NCBI RefSeq assembly: GCF_003570885.1
Contig: NZ_QXJC01000011.1
Coordinates: 40,607 to 104,606, forward strand
Direction of reading: 5' to 3'
Length of the DNA: 64,000 nt
Source of the DNA: Simplicispira hankyongi
GTDB taxonomy: Bacteria > Pseudomonadota > Gammaproteobacteria > Burkholderiales > Burkholderiaceae_C
Shown: positions 1-8,951 of the stretch, piece by piece
Position numbering within the stretch: the stretch's first letter is position 1
How the letters are laid out: every line of letters starts with the position of its first letter
Position numbers and translations under genes: made by a program
The notes under the pieces: model-generated
Told to the model about the DNA's origin: nothing
Databases searched by the model: none
What the model saw: the letters and a program-made list of their open reading frames with translations, nothing else

Positions 1-75
1 AGCGGGCGCATCGCAGGGCAGGGCGCCGCCCACTGGCTGTCCGTGCCGCGAGCCGATGCGACTGTGGGTGCTTAG
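1..75 (+). CDS. Possible C-terminal tail of a gene entering from the left
   Basis: Reading from base 1, frame 1 is open for 24 codons and ends at a TAG at 73-75. The peptide contains AAHWLSVPRADATVGA. No family can be recognised from so short a piece and the frame may be open by chance in GC-rich DNA. It lies 73 bases upstream of the cyclase gene on the same strand. Confidence 0.25.
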   Translation, partial: SGRIAGQGAAHWLSVPRADATVGA

Positions 76-147
76 CGACAGTGGGCCCACGACTGCAGGC
101 TGCTGCCCTAAACTGTTTTACTTACCGCCTGCCTGAAAAAGCACCCC

Positions 148-1074
148 TTGCGCACCTTTGCCACCGTCATGTTTGCCGACTTGTCGGGAAGCGCCGCGTT
201 GTATGAATCCCTTGGCAACGAGCGAGCTTCCAAGGTGGTCAGCCGCTTGACCCGCTGGATGGGTGACATCGTCGTGGCCCATGGTGGCCGCGTCGTCAAG
301 GAGCTGGGCGATGGTGTGCTGAGTGTGTTTGTGGAAGCCTCTGCGGCGATCACAGCCGCAGCGGCCTTGCAGCGCAGCCACCAAGCGAATCTGGCGCGCT
401 GGGCTGAGCCCCTGCGCATGGCGGTTCGTATCGGCATCGCCAGCGGCGAAGTGATGGAGCTCGATGGCGATACCTACGGAGACGCCGTCAATGTGGCATC
501 GCGTTTGTGCGAGCGTGCGCTGGCCAATGAAGTGTGGGTGACTGACGCCACGGCCGTGGACGCTGGCGCTGTGCCGCAAGTGCAATTTCGTCGTCTGGGC
601 GCCTTCGACATTCGCGGCAAGTCCGAATCACAGGTGGTGTACCAGGCAGATTGGCGCCAAGACCTGCCGCAGGACGCGTTGACCCAACACGCGGGGTTGT
701 CGAGTTTGGTTGCGCCCATTGACCATGGAGCAGCGAGCGTGGAGTTGGCCTGGCTGGACGATATGCGCAGCTTTGGTTCGGAAGAAACGCCTGTGCACAT
801 AGGGCGCTTGCCTGAAGCTGACTGCTTTGTACACGACCCGCGCGTCTCACGCACGCACGCACGAATCGATTGGCGCCAAGGGTGCTTTACGCTCACCGAT
901 GTGAGCAGCTTTGGCAGCTGGGTGCGCTTCGATGGCAGCGAAACAGAAGTGCGTTTGCGGCGTGACGCCTGCATGTTGCATGGCAGTGGGCAGATATCCC
1001 TGGGCACGCCCTTTGGAGCGGATGCCCCGGTGCTGACGTTTCATGTCCGGGATGGGGACGTGCACGGCGCTTAG
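148..1074 (+). CDS. Class III adenylate/guanylate cyclase with C-terminal FHA domain
   Basis: Predicted cytoplasmic nucleotide cyclase of 308 residues. The catalytic domain covers about residues 3-165. Metal-binding aspartates are visible at D11 (FADLSGS) and D55 (KELGDGV). K51 and the DTYGDAVNVASR segment supply adenine-selecting and transition-state residues (N115, R119), so the enzyme looks intact and more like an adenylate than a guanylate cyclase. Residues about 198-290 form a forkhead-associated phosphothreonine-binding domain with the GR...SRTHA core (R220, S234, R235, H237). The start is a TTG. There is no ATG upstream in the open frame, which opens at base 112, and CTG at 133 is an alternative. 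The catalytic domain begins almost at residue 1, so there is no membrane anchor or input domain in front. The inference is phosphorylation-dependent recruitment or control of cyclic nucleotide synthesis. Confidence 0.85.
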   Translation: MRTFATVMFADLSGSAALYESLGNERASKVVSRLTRWMGDIVVAHGGRVVKELGDGVLSVFVEASAAITAAAALQRSHQANLARWAEPLRMAVRIGIASGEVMELDGDTYGDAVNVASRLCERALANEVWVTDATAVDAGAVPQVQFRRLGAFDIRGKSESQVVYQADWRQDLPQDALTQHAGLSSLVAPIDHGAASVELAWLDDMRSFGSEETPVHIGRLPEADCFVHDPRVSRTHARIDWRQGCFTLTDVSSFGSWVRFDGSETEVRLRRDACMLHGSGQISLGTPFGADAPVLTFHVRDGDVHGA

Positions 1075-1104
1075 CGTTTGGTTTTTGAAAAAATATACGT
1101 AAAA

Positions 1105-1143
1105 ATAGCTACTAGCGCTTATGGAGTAAGCGTTAGTAGCTAT
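1105..1143. repeat. Comamonad-type palindromic repeat, copy 1 (probable two-way terminator)
   Basis: An inverted repeat with 17-base arms, ATAGCTACTAGCGCTTA and TAAGCGTTAGTAGCTAT, and a 5-base loop. One position is G-T instead of G-C. A-rich sequence precedes it and a T-run follows it, so RNA from either strand would form a hairpin followed by U residues. It sits between the convergent cyclase and acyl-CoA dehydrogenase genes. Confidence 0.8.
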
Positions 1144-1181
1144 GGTTTTTGATATATCTGAGGCGTACTGGGTGGTGGCCG

Positions 1182-2429
1182 TCAGTGCGCTTTGGGTGCT
1201 GCGTATTTGCCCAGCTCCATTTTGGCGATGGAAGCGCGGTGCACTTCATCCGGGCCGTCGGCAAAGCGCAAGGTGCGTGCGCCGGCGTACGCGTAGGCAA
1301 GCGGAAAATCGTCGCTCACGCCGCCACCGCCGTGCGCCTGTATAGCCCAGTCAATCACGTCACAGGCCATGCTGGGCGCGACGACCTTGATCATGGCGAT
1401 TTCGGTCTTGGCGACCTTGTTGCCAGCCACGTCCATCATCCAGGCGGCCTTGAGCGTCAGCAAACGTGCCATGTCGATCTTGCAGCGTGCTTCGGCAATG
1501 CGCTCCTGGGTCACACCCTGCTGTGCCACGGTCTTGCCGAAGGCGACGCGCGAAAGCGAACGCCGGCACATCAGTTCCAGTGCGCGTTCGGCCAGACCGA
1601 TCAGGCGCATGCAGTGGTGGATGCGCCCTGGGCCAAGGCGTCCTTGCGCGATTTCAAAACCGCGGCCTTCGCCCAGCAGGATGTTCGAAGTGGGGACCCG
1701 GACGTTTTCAAACAGGACTTCGGCGTGACCATGCGGTGCATCGTCGTAGCCAAACACGCTCAGGTTGCGCAGGATTTTGACGCCGGGCGTGTCGGCAGGC
1801 ACCAGGACCATGCTTTGCTGCGAGTGGCGCTGCGCTTCGGGGTCGGTCTTGCCCATGGTGACGAACACGGCGCAGCGCGGGTCGTTGGCGCCGGACGTCC
1901 ACCATTTGCGCCCGTTGATGACGTAGTCGTCGCCCTGGCGCTCGATGCGGGTCTCGATGTTGGTCGCGTCGCTGGAGGCGACGGCCGGTTCGGTCATGGC
2001 GAAGGCCGAGCGGATCTTGCCTTCGAGCAGTGGCTTGAGCCAGCGCGCCTTGTTCGCTTCGTCGCCGTAGCGTGCGATGGTCTCCATGTTGCCGGTATCC
2101 GGTGCCGAGCAGTTAAAAACCTCGCTGGCCCAGACGACGCGGCCCATGATTTCGGCCAGCGGTGCGTATTCCTGATTGGTCAGCCCCGCGCCCTGGTAGC
2201 CCGAGGCTTCGGCGGTGTCCACGGGCAGGAACAAATTCCACAGCCCTGCAGCCTGCGCCTTGGGTTTGAGGGTTTCAATGGTGGACAGCGGCGTCCAGCG
2301 CCTGCCCGCCTGGGTGTTGGCGGCCAGCTCCCGTGCCAAGTCTGCTTCAGCGGGGTAAATGTGTTCGTCCATGAACCTGATCAGGCGTGCCTGCAAGTCC
2401 TTGGTTTTGGGGGAATAGTCAAAGTCCAT
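1182..2429 (-). CDS. Acyl-CoA dehydrogenase, ACAD10/ACAD11-like
   Basis: FAD-dependent alpha,beta-dehydrogenation of an acyl-CoA in beta-oxidation, with electrons passed to ETF. The 415-residue protein has the N-terminal helical domain, the central beta domain ([17 protein letters not shown]) and the C-terminal helical domain ([18 protein letters not shown]). The late segment ADGPDEVHR carries the glutamate expected as the catalytic base in this subfamily. The start at 2429 is chosen because AAGGAGAA lies 8 bases upstream; an ATG five codons further up lacks this site. The gene is last in a five-gene minus-strand cluster and follows an APH-like gene by 27 bases. In animal ACAD11 these two domains are one protein. 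Substrate chain length cannot be read from the sequence. Confidence 0.9.
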   Translation of the reverse strand: MDFDYSPKTKDLQARLIRFMDEHIYPAEADLARELAANTQAGRRWTPLSTIETLKPKAQAAGLWNLFLPVDTAEASGYQGAGLTNQEYAPLAEIMGRVVWASEVFNCSAPDTGNMETIARYGDEANKARWLKPLLEGKIRSAFAMTEPAVASSDATNIETRIERQGDDYVINGRKWWTSGANDPRCAVFVTMGKTDPEAQRHSQQSMVLVPADTPGVKILRNLSVFGYDDAPHGHAEVLFENVRVPTSNILLGEGRGFEIAQGRLGPGRIHHCMRLIGLAERALELMCRRSLSRVAFGKTVAQQGVTQERIAEARCKIDMARLLTLKAAWMMDVAGNKVAKTEIAMIKVVAPSMACDVIDWAIQAHGGGGVSDDFPLAYAYAGARTLRFADGPDEVHRASIAKMELGKYAAPKAH

Positions 2430-2456
2430 GGAGTTCTCCTTCAAAAATGGGAGCCG

Positions 2457-3542
2457 CTAGCTGCGCTGGGCAAAGCCCCAGGCCATTTCCGCCAGCGGCC
2501 TTGCGCCGGTGGCCGATGCCTTGGCTTGGGCGCTTGACGCCGTGCCTGTTTCGACGCGCTTGGCAATGCCTTGCAAGATGGCTGAGAGCCGGAACAGGTT
2601 GTAGGCCAGGTAGAAATTCCAGTCGTGGGCAAGCTCTTCAGGCGTTGTCAGGCCGGTCCGTTCGCAGTAGCGGCGGATGTACTCGGCTTCCGAGGGGATG
2701 CCCAGCGCCGCGTGGTCCAGCCCGCCGATGCCGCGGAACATGCCGGGCGGAATGTGCCAGGCCATGCAGTGGTAGCTGAAGTCGGCCAGCGGGTGGCCGA
2801 GCGTGGACAGCTCCCAGTCGAGCACGGCAATGGCGCGCGGCTCGGTGGGGTGGAACATGAGGTTGTCGAGGCGGAAGTCGCCATGCACGATGGACGTGCG
2901 CGCCTCGTCTCGCGCGCCGGCGGGAATGTGCGCCGGCAGCCACTCCATGAGCCGGTCCATCTCGGCAATCGGCTGGGTGATGGACGCCTGGTACTGCTTG
3001 CTCCAGCGGCCGATCTGGCGCTCGAAATAATTGCCTGGCTTGCCATATCCCGCCAGGCCACGCTCGGCATACGGCACGGTATGCAGCGCAGCGATCACGC
3101 GGTTGGTTTCGTCGTAGATGGCGCCGCGCTGCGCGGGCGTCATGCCGGGCAGGGCCTGGTCCCACAGCACACGGCCTTCCATGTACTCCATGATGTAGAA
3201 GGCGCGTCCGATGACGGATTCGTCCTCGCACAGCACGTGCATGTGTGGCACGGGCACGTCGGTGCCTTGCAGGGCGCTCATGACGGCAAATTCGCGCTCC
3301 ACCGCATGCGCCGAGGGCAGGAGTTTGGCCACCGGACCGGGCTTGGCGCGCATCACATAGCTGCGGCTCGGCGTGACCAATTTGTAGGTCGGATTGGATT
3401 GGCCGCCCTTGAACATCTCCACCTGCAAAGGGCCGGCAAAACCTTCCAGCCGCGGCGCCAGCCAGGCGCTCAAGGCAGCGGTGTCGAATGCGTGTGTGTC
3501 AGACACTGGGCGTGTGCCAACAAAATGGTCAAAGTTGCTCAT
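2457..3542 (-). CDS. APH-family phosphotransferase, ACAD10/11 kinase-domain type
   Basis: A 361-residue aminoglycoside-phosphotransferase-fold protein. The catalytic loop HGDFRLDNLMF is at 220-230 (D222 as base, N227 for metal) and the second metal motif LDWELSTLGHP starts at 241. A nucleotide-binding loop is near GGQSNPTYKL (47-56). Proteins of this subfamily sit beside or are fused to acyl-CoA dehydrogenases and are thought to phosphorylate 4-hydroxyacyl-CoA or a related hydroxy acid so that it can be dehydrated; antibiotic resistance is not implied. The next gene downstream is exactly such a dehydrogenase. No clear ribosome binding site is seen. The upstream regulator gene ends 13 bases before, so translational coupling is possible. 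Confidence 0.87.
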   Translation of the reverse strand: MSNFDHFVGTRPVSDTHAFDTAALSAWLAPRLEGFAGPLQVEMFKGGQSNPTYKLVTPSRSYVMRAKPGPVAKLLPSAHAVEREFAVMSALQGTDVPVPHMHVLCEDESVIGRAFYIMEYMEGRVLWDQALPGMTPAQRGAIYDETNRVIAALHTVPYAERGLAGYGKPGNYFERQIGRWSKQYQASITQPIAEMDRLMEWLPAHIPAGARDEARTSIVHGDFRLDNLMFHPTEPRAIAVLDWELSTLGHPLADFSYHCMAWHIPPGMFRGIGGLDHAALGIPSEAEYIRRYCERTGLTTPEELAHDWNFYLAYNLFRLSAILQGIAKRVETGTASSAQAKASATGARPLAEMAWGFAQRS

Positions 3543-3555
3543 GGGTGGTACATGC

Positions 3556-4275
3556 TCAGTTGTCGAGCTCGGTCAGGCGCATCAGCGCGGGGCGGTCGCA
3601 CACCACCAAGCCACCCGGCTCGATGCGGATGATGTCGTCCCGCTCCATGGCCTTGAGTTCCTGGTTCACCCGCTGGCGCGAGGCGCCCAGGAGCTGTGCC
3701 AATTCTTCCTGCGCCAGTTGCAGGCCAATGCGCATTTCGTCGTTGTGGGACAGGCTGGAGATGCCGTAGCTGCGCACGAGGTGCAACAGTTGCTTGGCCA
3801 GGCGTGCACGCAGGGGCAGGGTATTGAGATCTTCCACCAAGCCGTAGAGTTGGCGAATGCGGCGCGCATGCAGGCGCAGCATGGCTTCGTAGAGCTCGAT
3901 GTGCATCGCCAGGATTTTTTTGAAATCGCTCTTGGCTACGCACAAGATGGTGGTTTCCCCATGGGCATAGGCGTCGTGCGTGCGCCGGTCGCCGTCGAAG
4001 ATGGAAACGTCGCCAAACCAGATGCCCGGCTCTACGTACGTCAGCGTGATCTGCTTGCCCGAGATGGAGGTCGAGCTCACGCGCACGGCGCCCTTGGCGC
4101 AGGCAATCCAATCCTCCGGTGGATCGCCACGGGCGCAGATCAGGCTGCCGTCCTTGAAACGTTTGACGTAGGCGCATCGGAGAATGTCGTGTCGCAGCGA
4201 AGGGGAGAGGGAAGAAAACCAGCGACCAGAGTTGATCGCCTCGCGTTCGTCGATAGTAAGAATAGGGTCGTCCAT
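3556..4275 (-). CDS. Crp/Fnr-family transcription regulator
   Basis: A 239-residue regulator with an N-terminal cyclic-nucleotide-binding-type beta-roll (about 20-140) and a C-terminal winged helix-turn-helix (about 165-230; recognition region LLGASRQRVNQELKAME). In the phosphate-binding segment WFGDVSIFDGDRRTHDA the usual GE is GD, and the arginine is followed by T rather than S, so ligand identity is uncertain. There is no cysteine cluster of the FNR oxygen-sensing type near the N terminus. The gene lies inside the fatty-acid cluster, with 111 bases to the upstream hydratase gene and 13 to the downstream phosphotransferase gene, suggesting it controls this cluster. The 111-base gap could hold an internal promoter. 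Confidence 0.88.
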   Translation of the reverse strand: MDDPILTIDEREAINSGRWFSSLSPSLRHDILRCAYVKRFKDGSLICARGDPPEDWIACAKGAVRVSSTSISGKQITLTYVEPGIWFGDVSIFDGDRRTHDAYAHGETTILCVAKSDFKKILAMHIELYEAMLRLHARRIRQLYGLVEDLNTLPLRARLAKQLLHLVRSYGISSLSHNDEMRIGLQLAQEELAQLLGASRQRVNQELKAMERDDIIRIEPGGLVVCDRPALMRLTELDN

Positions 4276-4386
4276 GGTCTGTCTTGTGTGTGACTGGTGG
4301 CGGTTTTATTGTCGCGTCCGGGACCGGCGAGTCCGCGCGTGCGATGTCTCCTGGGTGTCTGGCACGCACGTGGCCAGCAGCGGTTT

Positions 4387-5166
4387 TCAGCGGAAATGGG
4401 GCGTGCGTTTGTCCAGGAAAGCGGCAATACCTTCGCCTGCGTTGGGGTGCTGCAGGTTGCTGACAAAGTGCTTGCGCTCCATGGCCAATTGGGAGTGCAG
4501 ATCGTTGGTGCGCGCCTCGGCGAGCAGTTCCTTGACGCTGGCGAGCACATTGGGTGCGCGCGCATGAAGGGCTGCGCACAAATCCAGAGCACCTCCCAGC
4601 GCAGCACCGGGATCGGTCAGCCGGTTGACGATCCCCAGTGCATGCAGGCGCTCGGCTGGCAGCGTATCGCCCAGCATCAGCCACTCTGCTGCCAGCGTGC
4701 GCGGAATGGCCTGTGCCAGTGCCCAGCTTGCGCCGCCATCGGGTGACAGGCCAACGCGGCTGTAGGCCAGCGAGAAGCGTGCACTGCGCGAGGCCACAAG
4801 AAAATCGCAGGCCAGAGCCAGAGAGAAGCCCGCTCCCGCAGCCACGCCTTCGACTGCTGCAACCACGGGTTTGGGGTAGGTTCGGAGTGCTTCGATCCAG
4901 TCGTGCAGCGCGGTGATGCTGGCCGTCTGTACTTCGGGGTCCAGCGAGCGGTTGGCCTGCAGTCGGACCAAGTCGCCCCCGGCACTGAAGAGACCATCCG
5001 CACCTGTCAACACCACACTGCGGATATCGGTGCTTCGCTCAGCACCGTTGAGCACCTCGATGCCAGCGGCGTAGATGTCGGGGCCCAGCGTGTTGTGCTG
5101 GCCGGGGTTGCGCAGCGTCAGAACCAGGGTCTGGCCCTCGGTGCGGCTTAGGAGTTCTGCAGCCAT
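4387..5166 (-). CDS. Enoyl-CoA hydratase/isomerase, PaaG-like
   Basis: A 259-residue crotonase-fold enzyme acting on enoyl-CoA intermediates. The oxyanion-hole segments are SAGGDL (about 60-65) and AAGAGFSLALACD (about 107-119). In the active-site helix the segment GLSPDGGASW has an aspartate where PaaG-type isomerases carry their catalytic acid and lacks the usual hydratase glutamate, so isomerisation of a 2,3-/3,4-enoyl-CoA is at least as likely as hydration. The start is 6 bases after the upstream dehydrogenase stop codon, indicating coupled translation. Use in phenylacetate catabolism proper is not supported because no other paa gene is nearby. Confidence 0.85.
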   Translation of the reverse strand: MAAELLSRTEGQTLVLTLRNPGQHNTLGPDIYAAGIEVLNGAERSTDIRSVVLTGADGLFSAGGDLVRLQANRSLDPEVQTASITALHDWIEALRTYPKPVVAAVEGVAAGAGFSLALACDFLVASRSARFSLAYSRVGLSPDGGASWALAQAIPRTLAAEWLMLGDTLPAERLHALGIVNRLTDPGAALGGALDLCAALHARAPNVLASVKELLAEARTNDLHSQLAMERKHFVSNLQHPNAGEGIAAFLDKRTPHFR

Positions 5167-5172
5167 GGCGTG

Positions 5173-6693
5173 TCAGCCCTCTGTGTGGGTGAGGCTCAGG
5201 CCCAGTGCGCCGCGCCGACGTAACCAGGGGCTGGGGCGGTAACGCGGGTCGCCATACACGGTTTGCAGGTTGAACAGCACTTCCAGGATATTCGTCGGTC
5301 CCCAACGGTCACCCATGGCGAGTGGCCCGAGTGGATAGCCGAGGCCCAGAGTGACAGCAAGCTCCAGATCGGAGGGGCTGCAAATCGCCTGCTGGCAGAT
5401 ATCGCTGGCGATGTTCACGATGTGCGCCACCACGCGCTGAGTGACAAAGCCGCCGCTGTCGCGAACGACACTCACGGCCTTGCCATCGCGTGCAAAGAGG
5501 GCATGGGCAGCGTCGCGCATATCCGAGCGCGTGGCCGGGTTGGTGGCCAGCACACGGCGCCGCGTGCTGGCATCGTCGATGAGCATGTCGATGCCGACGG
5601 TGCGCGCCGGGTCCAGCCGCTCCACCACCGCAACCGTGGTGATATCAAAGCCCAGCGGTGCCACAAGACACAAGGCCTGGCTGGACGGTGCTGACCCGGT
5701 TTCAATGGACGCGCCGAGGTCCTTGAGCAACTGGTAAATCTCGGCACGGCGCGCGGCGCGAGGGGACACCCATACCGCCGGGATCACGTTCACCGCAGGG
5801 GTCGGCGCTTCTGTGGGCACCTGGGCCACCCCTTGCTCGTAGCGGTAGAAACCTTCGCCGCTTTTGCGACCCAGCACGCCTGCGGCGAGGCGCTGTGCGG
5901 TGATCACACTGGGGCGAAACCGGGGTTCTTCGTAGAACTGGTGGTAGATGGATTCCATGACCGGGTGCGACACATCAAGCCCGGTAAGGTCCATCAGTTC
6001 GAAAGGGCCCAGGCGAAAGCCCACCTGGTCACGCAGAATGCGGTCGACCGTCGCGAAGTCGGCCACACCTTCGGAGACGATACGCAGCGCTTCCGTACCA
6101 AATGCCCGGCCTGCATGGTTCACGATAAAGCCGGGAGTGTCTTGTGCACGCACCGGCGTATGCCCCATGCGCACGGCCAGGTCCGCGAGGGCGTCACAAG
6201 TGCGTGGATCTGTCTTGAGGCCGGGCACCACTTCCACCACCTTCATGCGAGGTGCCGGGTTGAAGAAGTGAAAACCGCAAAAGCGACCCGGGTGTGCCAG
6301 CCTGGCGGCCAACGCCGTGATGGGGAGAGACGAGGTATTGCTCGCCAGCACCGCGTCGGGTGAGACGATAGCTTCGAGCTCAGCCAGCAAGGCGAGCTTG
6401 GCGTCCGTGCGCTCAACAATGGCCTCTACCACCAGATCACAGCTCGCCAGTTCAGGCATCTGATCGGCTGCGGAAAGCTGGGTTTGCCACCTGGAGGCTG
6501 TCTCCGCCGTGCATTTGCCCGTGGCCGCCATGCGCTGCCAATGTGCGGCTATGGCGGTGGTACCGCTTTGTGCAATCCCCGGGCGTATGTCGAGCAACAA
6601 AACGGTGCAGCCAGCCTGCGCCGCAAGCTGTGCAATGCCTTGGCCCATGGCGCCAGCGCCCACGATACCGACACGTGAAATTTGCTTTTTCAT
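5173..6693 (-). CDS. 3-hydroxyacyl-CoA dehydrogenase, PaaH/PaaC-like
   Basis: NAD-dependent oxidation of 3-hydroxyacyl-CoA to 3-ketoacyl-CoA. The 506-residue protein begins with a Rossmann motif (GIVGAGAMGQGIAQ, residues 9-22), has the catalytic-histidine segment CGFHFFNPAPRMKVVEV near 140, and carries two 3HCDH C-terminal domains (about 190-285 and 405-500), the long PaaH-type layout. The start at 6693 (MKKQISRVGIVGAG) is set by the Rossmann fold; the frame continues 14 codons upstream. It is the first gene of the minus-strand cluster and is divergent from the FimV-like gene across a 70-base gap, which must hold both promoters. Confidence 0.9.
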   Translation of the reverse strand: MKKQISRVGIVGAGAMGQGIAQLAAQAGCTVLLLDIRPGIAQSGTTAIAAHWQRMAATGKCTAETASRWQTQLSAADQMPELASCDLVVEAIVERTDAKLALLAELEAIVSPDAVLASNTSSLPITALAARLAHPGRFCGFHFFNPAPRMKVVEVVPGLKTDPRTCDALADLAVRMGHTPVRAQDTPGFIVNHAGRAFGTEALRIVSEGVADFATVDRILRDQVGFRLGPFELMDLTGLDVSHPVMESIYHQFYEEPRFRPSVITAQRLAAGVLGRKSGEGFYRYEQGVAQVPTEAPTPAVNVIPAVWVSPRAARRAEIYQLLKDLGASIETGSAPSSQALCLVAPLGFDITTVAVVERLDPARTVGIDMLIDDASTRRRVLATNPATRSDMRDAAHALFARDGKAVSVVRDSGGFVTQRVVAHIVNIASDICQQAICSPSDLELAVTLGLGYPLGPLAMGDRWGPTNILEVLFNLQTVYGDPRYRPSPWLRRRGALGLSLTHTEG

Positions 6694-6763
6694 TGTTTGA
6701 TTATCCCGTTCGCGTAAATACTGCAATCTATGCAAGAATTACCTGAAGCAAATTGAAAAAAAA

Positions 6764-8842
6764 GTGAGACTTCGCAATCTTCTACTAGCCGTCTCGATGG
6801 GGGTCGCGGCGAGCGGTGCAGCGGCACTGTCCCTTGGCAATCCCCAGGGCACGGTGGTGCTGGGTAGGCCATTGGACCTCGTGTTCGACGTGCACACCGA
6901 TGGCGCGCAGTTGGCAGATGCCTGCATCAGCGCGGACGTGACGGCTGGGGACACACCGCTCTCACGCAGCCAAATTCTGGTGTCTCCCGTTGCCCCGAGG
7001 GAGGGGCGTGCCACGGCCATCCGTGTCCAGAGCACACAACCGATCAATGAGCCCGTGCTGAGTGTGCGGCTTGCCGCCGGCTGTTCGGGCAGCGTGGTGC
7101 GTACCTATACCGTATTGGCCTATCCGGAAACCTCTTTGAGTGCTCGCCAGTTGGCTGCTGCAAGCTTGGCAAACATGCCCCAACAGCCTGCCGCAGGTCT
7201 CTCAGGGCCTTCCGGGCGGGCACAAGCTTCGGGTGGCATGCCGGGTCGCCGCACCAAGGCAGTTGCAGAAGCACCCCAGAAGTCTGTGAAGCGACCTAAG
7301 CATGGCCGAGCGGGCCACCAAGCTGCCGTGCCCAAGGCAGCGGAAGACTCGGGACGCTCACGCTTGGTCATGGAACCTTTGTCCGATTGGCTGGAAGCGC
7401 CTTCCGTATTGCGGGCTTCTCCAGAGATTGCAACGCTGTCGCCCGCGTCTCCGGTGCAGCGCGAAGAAGCTGCTGCACGCTGGCGGGCGCTGAACATGCA
7501 GCCGCAAGAGCTGTTGCAGGAGGCGGCGCGCCAGGTTGCACAGGAAACCGAATTGGCCAAGCAGCACGCCCAGGCCGAGCGCGACAAGGCAGCTGCGCTA
7601 CAGGTTCAACAGGCATTGCAACAACGGGTGGCTGAGCGTTTCTCTGCACAGGTTGTCTATGTCCTCAGCGCGTTGCTGCTCTTGCTTGCGGGGGCGCTGC
7701 TATGGATGTGGACGCGGCTTCGCCGGCCGGCGCCTGGCGGTGAGCGCTCCTGGGCGCAGGCGGTTGTGCAAAATGCGGAGGCCGCTTCGGCAAGTGCTGC
7801 CAGCACTGCGGCTCAGGTGGCGTCCGTGCGGGCACCTGTGCATGCTGAGCACTCACTGCGCGTGCGGCCCACTGAGCCAGAGCTTTTGCCATCGGGCATG
7901 CTGCCCATTGAGTTCGGACATTTGCAGGAGACCGGGTCGGTGGAGCAGGTCGAGCCCGTGACGCCTGCCACGTCCGATGCGCCTGCACCCGTCGCTGCGG
8001 TGGTGAACCCGGAAGATTTGTTCGATCTGCAGCAGCAGGCAGAGTTTTTCGTTTCCGTTGGAGAGCACGACCAAGCCATTGATGTGATGAAAAAACACAT
8101 TGAGGCCAATCAGACGTCCTCGCCCCTGGCATACCTTGAATTGTTGCGCCTGTACCGGTCACTGAGCCGGATTGAGCAGTTCAATGCGCTGCGTACGCAG
8201 TTTCACCGCTATTTCAACGCGCAGGTGCCCGAATTTGCCGCATTCTCTCGCCAGGGAAAGACGCTGTTTGCCTACCCCGAGGTGCTGGCGCGGATCGAGG
8301 CCTTGTGGTGCGATCCGTCCGTAGTGCCCTTGCTGCAGGAATTGCTCTTTCGAGGCCAAGCGAGCGAGCAGCAGCGCTTCGATTTGCCTGCTTACGACGA
8401 CCTCTTGTTGCTGCACGCGGTGGCGCGCACAACGCCTGCTGCCACGCGCGGCATTTCCAGCTCACGCATTCGCACGACGCCGCTGGAGCCCACGGATTGG
8501 GAAACGCCTCAGGCAGAGTTGATTGAGCCCACCGCCGCTCCCGCCAGCAATCTGATGGAGTTTGAGCACGATTGGGCCTTCGAGACCCCTGGGGACCGTC
8601 CGGCCGATCCGGCAGCGGCGGCCGGCAGCACAGCGCTTGATCTCGACCTGAGCGACGTGGCGCACCTGGACGCTCTATCCGAGCAAGCCGAGAGCAGTGC
8701 GCCTCTGCCCTTTCTGACGCAGGACGAATTGCCCCCCGTTCCCACCACAGCACCGCCAGCGCCCGATCAACCGGTCGGGTTTGGCAGCAACAGCGACCGC
8801 TTCGAGGCGCGGGTCGACCCCGACACACGCAAGCCGCGCTGA
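6764..8842 (+). CDS. FimV-like inner-membrane protein
   Basis: A 692-residue protein built like FimV/TspA. A signal peptide covers residues 1-22 (cut near GAAALS), and a FimV N-terminal domain with the typical LGNPQGTVVLGRPLDL covers 23-122. A low-complexity linker follows, then a predicted coiled coil (about 233-292) and one transmembrane helix at 297-317 (VVYVLSALLLLLAGALLWMW). A long acidic cytoplasmic region contains a TPR-like segment from about 422 (NPEDLFDLQQQAEFFVSVGE). Known FimV proteins organise polar type IV pili and twitching and can bind peptidoglycan. The start is a GTG at 6764, chosen from the signal peptide. No pilus gene is nearby, so this copy is an orphan and its exact partner is unknown. 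Confidence 0.82.
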   Translation: MRLRNLLLAVSMGVAASGAAALSLGNPQGTVVLGRPLDLVFDVHTDGAQLADACISADVTAGDTPLSRSQILVSPVAPREGRATAIRVQSTQPINEPVLSVRLAAGCSGSVVRTYTVLAYPETSLSARQLAAASLANMPQQPAAGLSGPSGRAQASGGMPGRRTKAVAEAPQKSVKRPKHGRAGHQAAVPKAAEDSGRSRLVMEPLSDWLEAPSVLRASPEIATLSPASPVQREEAAARWRALNMQPQELLQEAARQVAQETELAKQHAQAERDKAAALQVQQALQQRVAERFSAQVVYVLSALLLLLAGALLWMWTRLRRPAPGGERSWAQAVVQNAEAASASAASTAAQVASVRAPVHAEHSLRVRPTEPELLPSGMLPIEFGHLQETGSVEQVEPVTPATSDAPAPVAAVVNPEDLFDLQQQAEFFVSVGEHDQAIDVMKKHIEANQTSSPLAYLELLRLYRSLSRIEQFNALRTQFHRYFNAQVPEFAAFSRQGKTLFAYPEVLARIEALWCDPSVVPLLQELLFRGQASEQQRFDLPAYDDLLLLHAVARTTPAATRGISSSRIRTTPLEPTDWETPQAELIEPTAAPASNLMEFEHDWAFETPGDRPADPAAAAGSTALDLDLSDVAHLDALSEQAESSAPLPFLTQDELPPVPTTAPPAPDQPVGFGSNSDRFEARVDPDTRKPR

Positions 8843-8951
8843 TGGTCGTTGGCCCCTTTGGGCATGGGTGCAAGACCACCGGTAGCGAGGGCACCTGTTT
8901 TTATCTGCCCACAGTGCGTACGCTGGGTGTGCGAAAAACGCTCTTATTTAT

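Noticed and set aside
1149..2537. Long plus-strand open frame opposite the acyl-CoA dehydrogenase, and similar long frames opposite bamA, rnr, carB and ftsH
   Set aside because: These are antisense shadows caused by high GC codon use; they have no recognisable domains and no ribosome binding sites, while the opposite strand encodes clear proteins.
2457..3542. Aminoglycoside resistance gene
   Set aside because: The APH fold is clear but the context beside an ACAD10/11-type dehydrogenase points to acyl metabolism, not drug resistance.
6694..6763. FNR/Crp box in the paaH-like/FimV-like divergent region
   Set aside because: TGCAATCTATGCA is present but does not match TTGAT-N4-ATCAA or TGTGA-N6-TCACA well enough to call a site for the nearby regulator.
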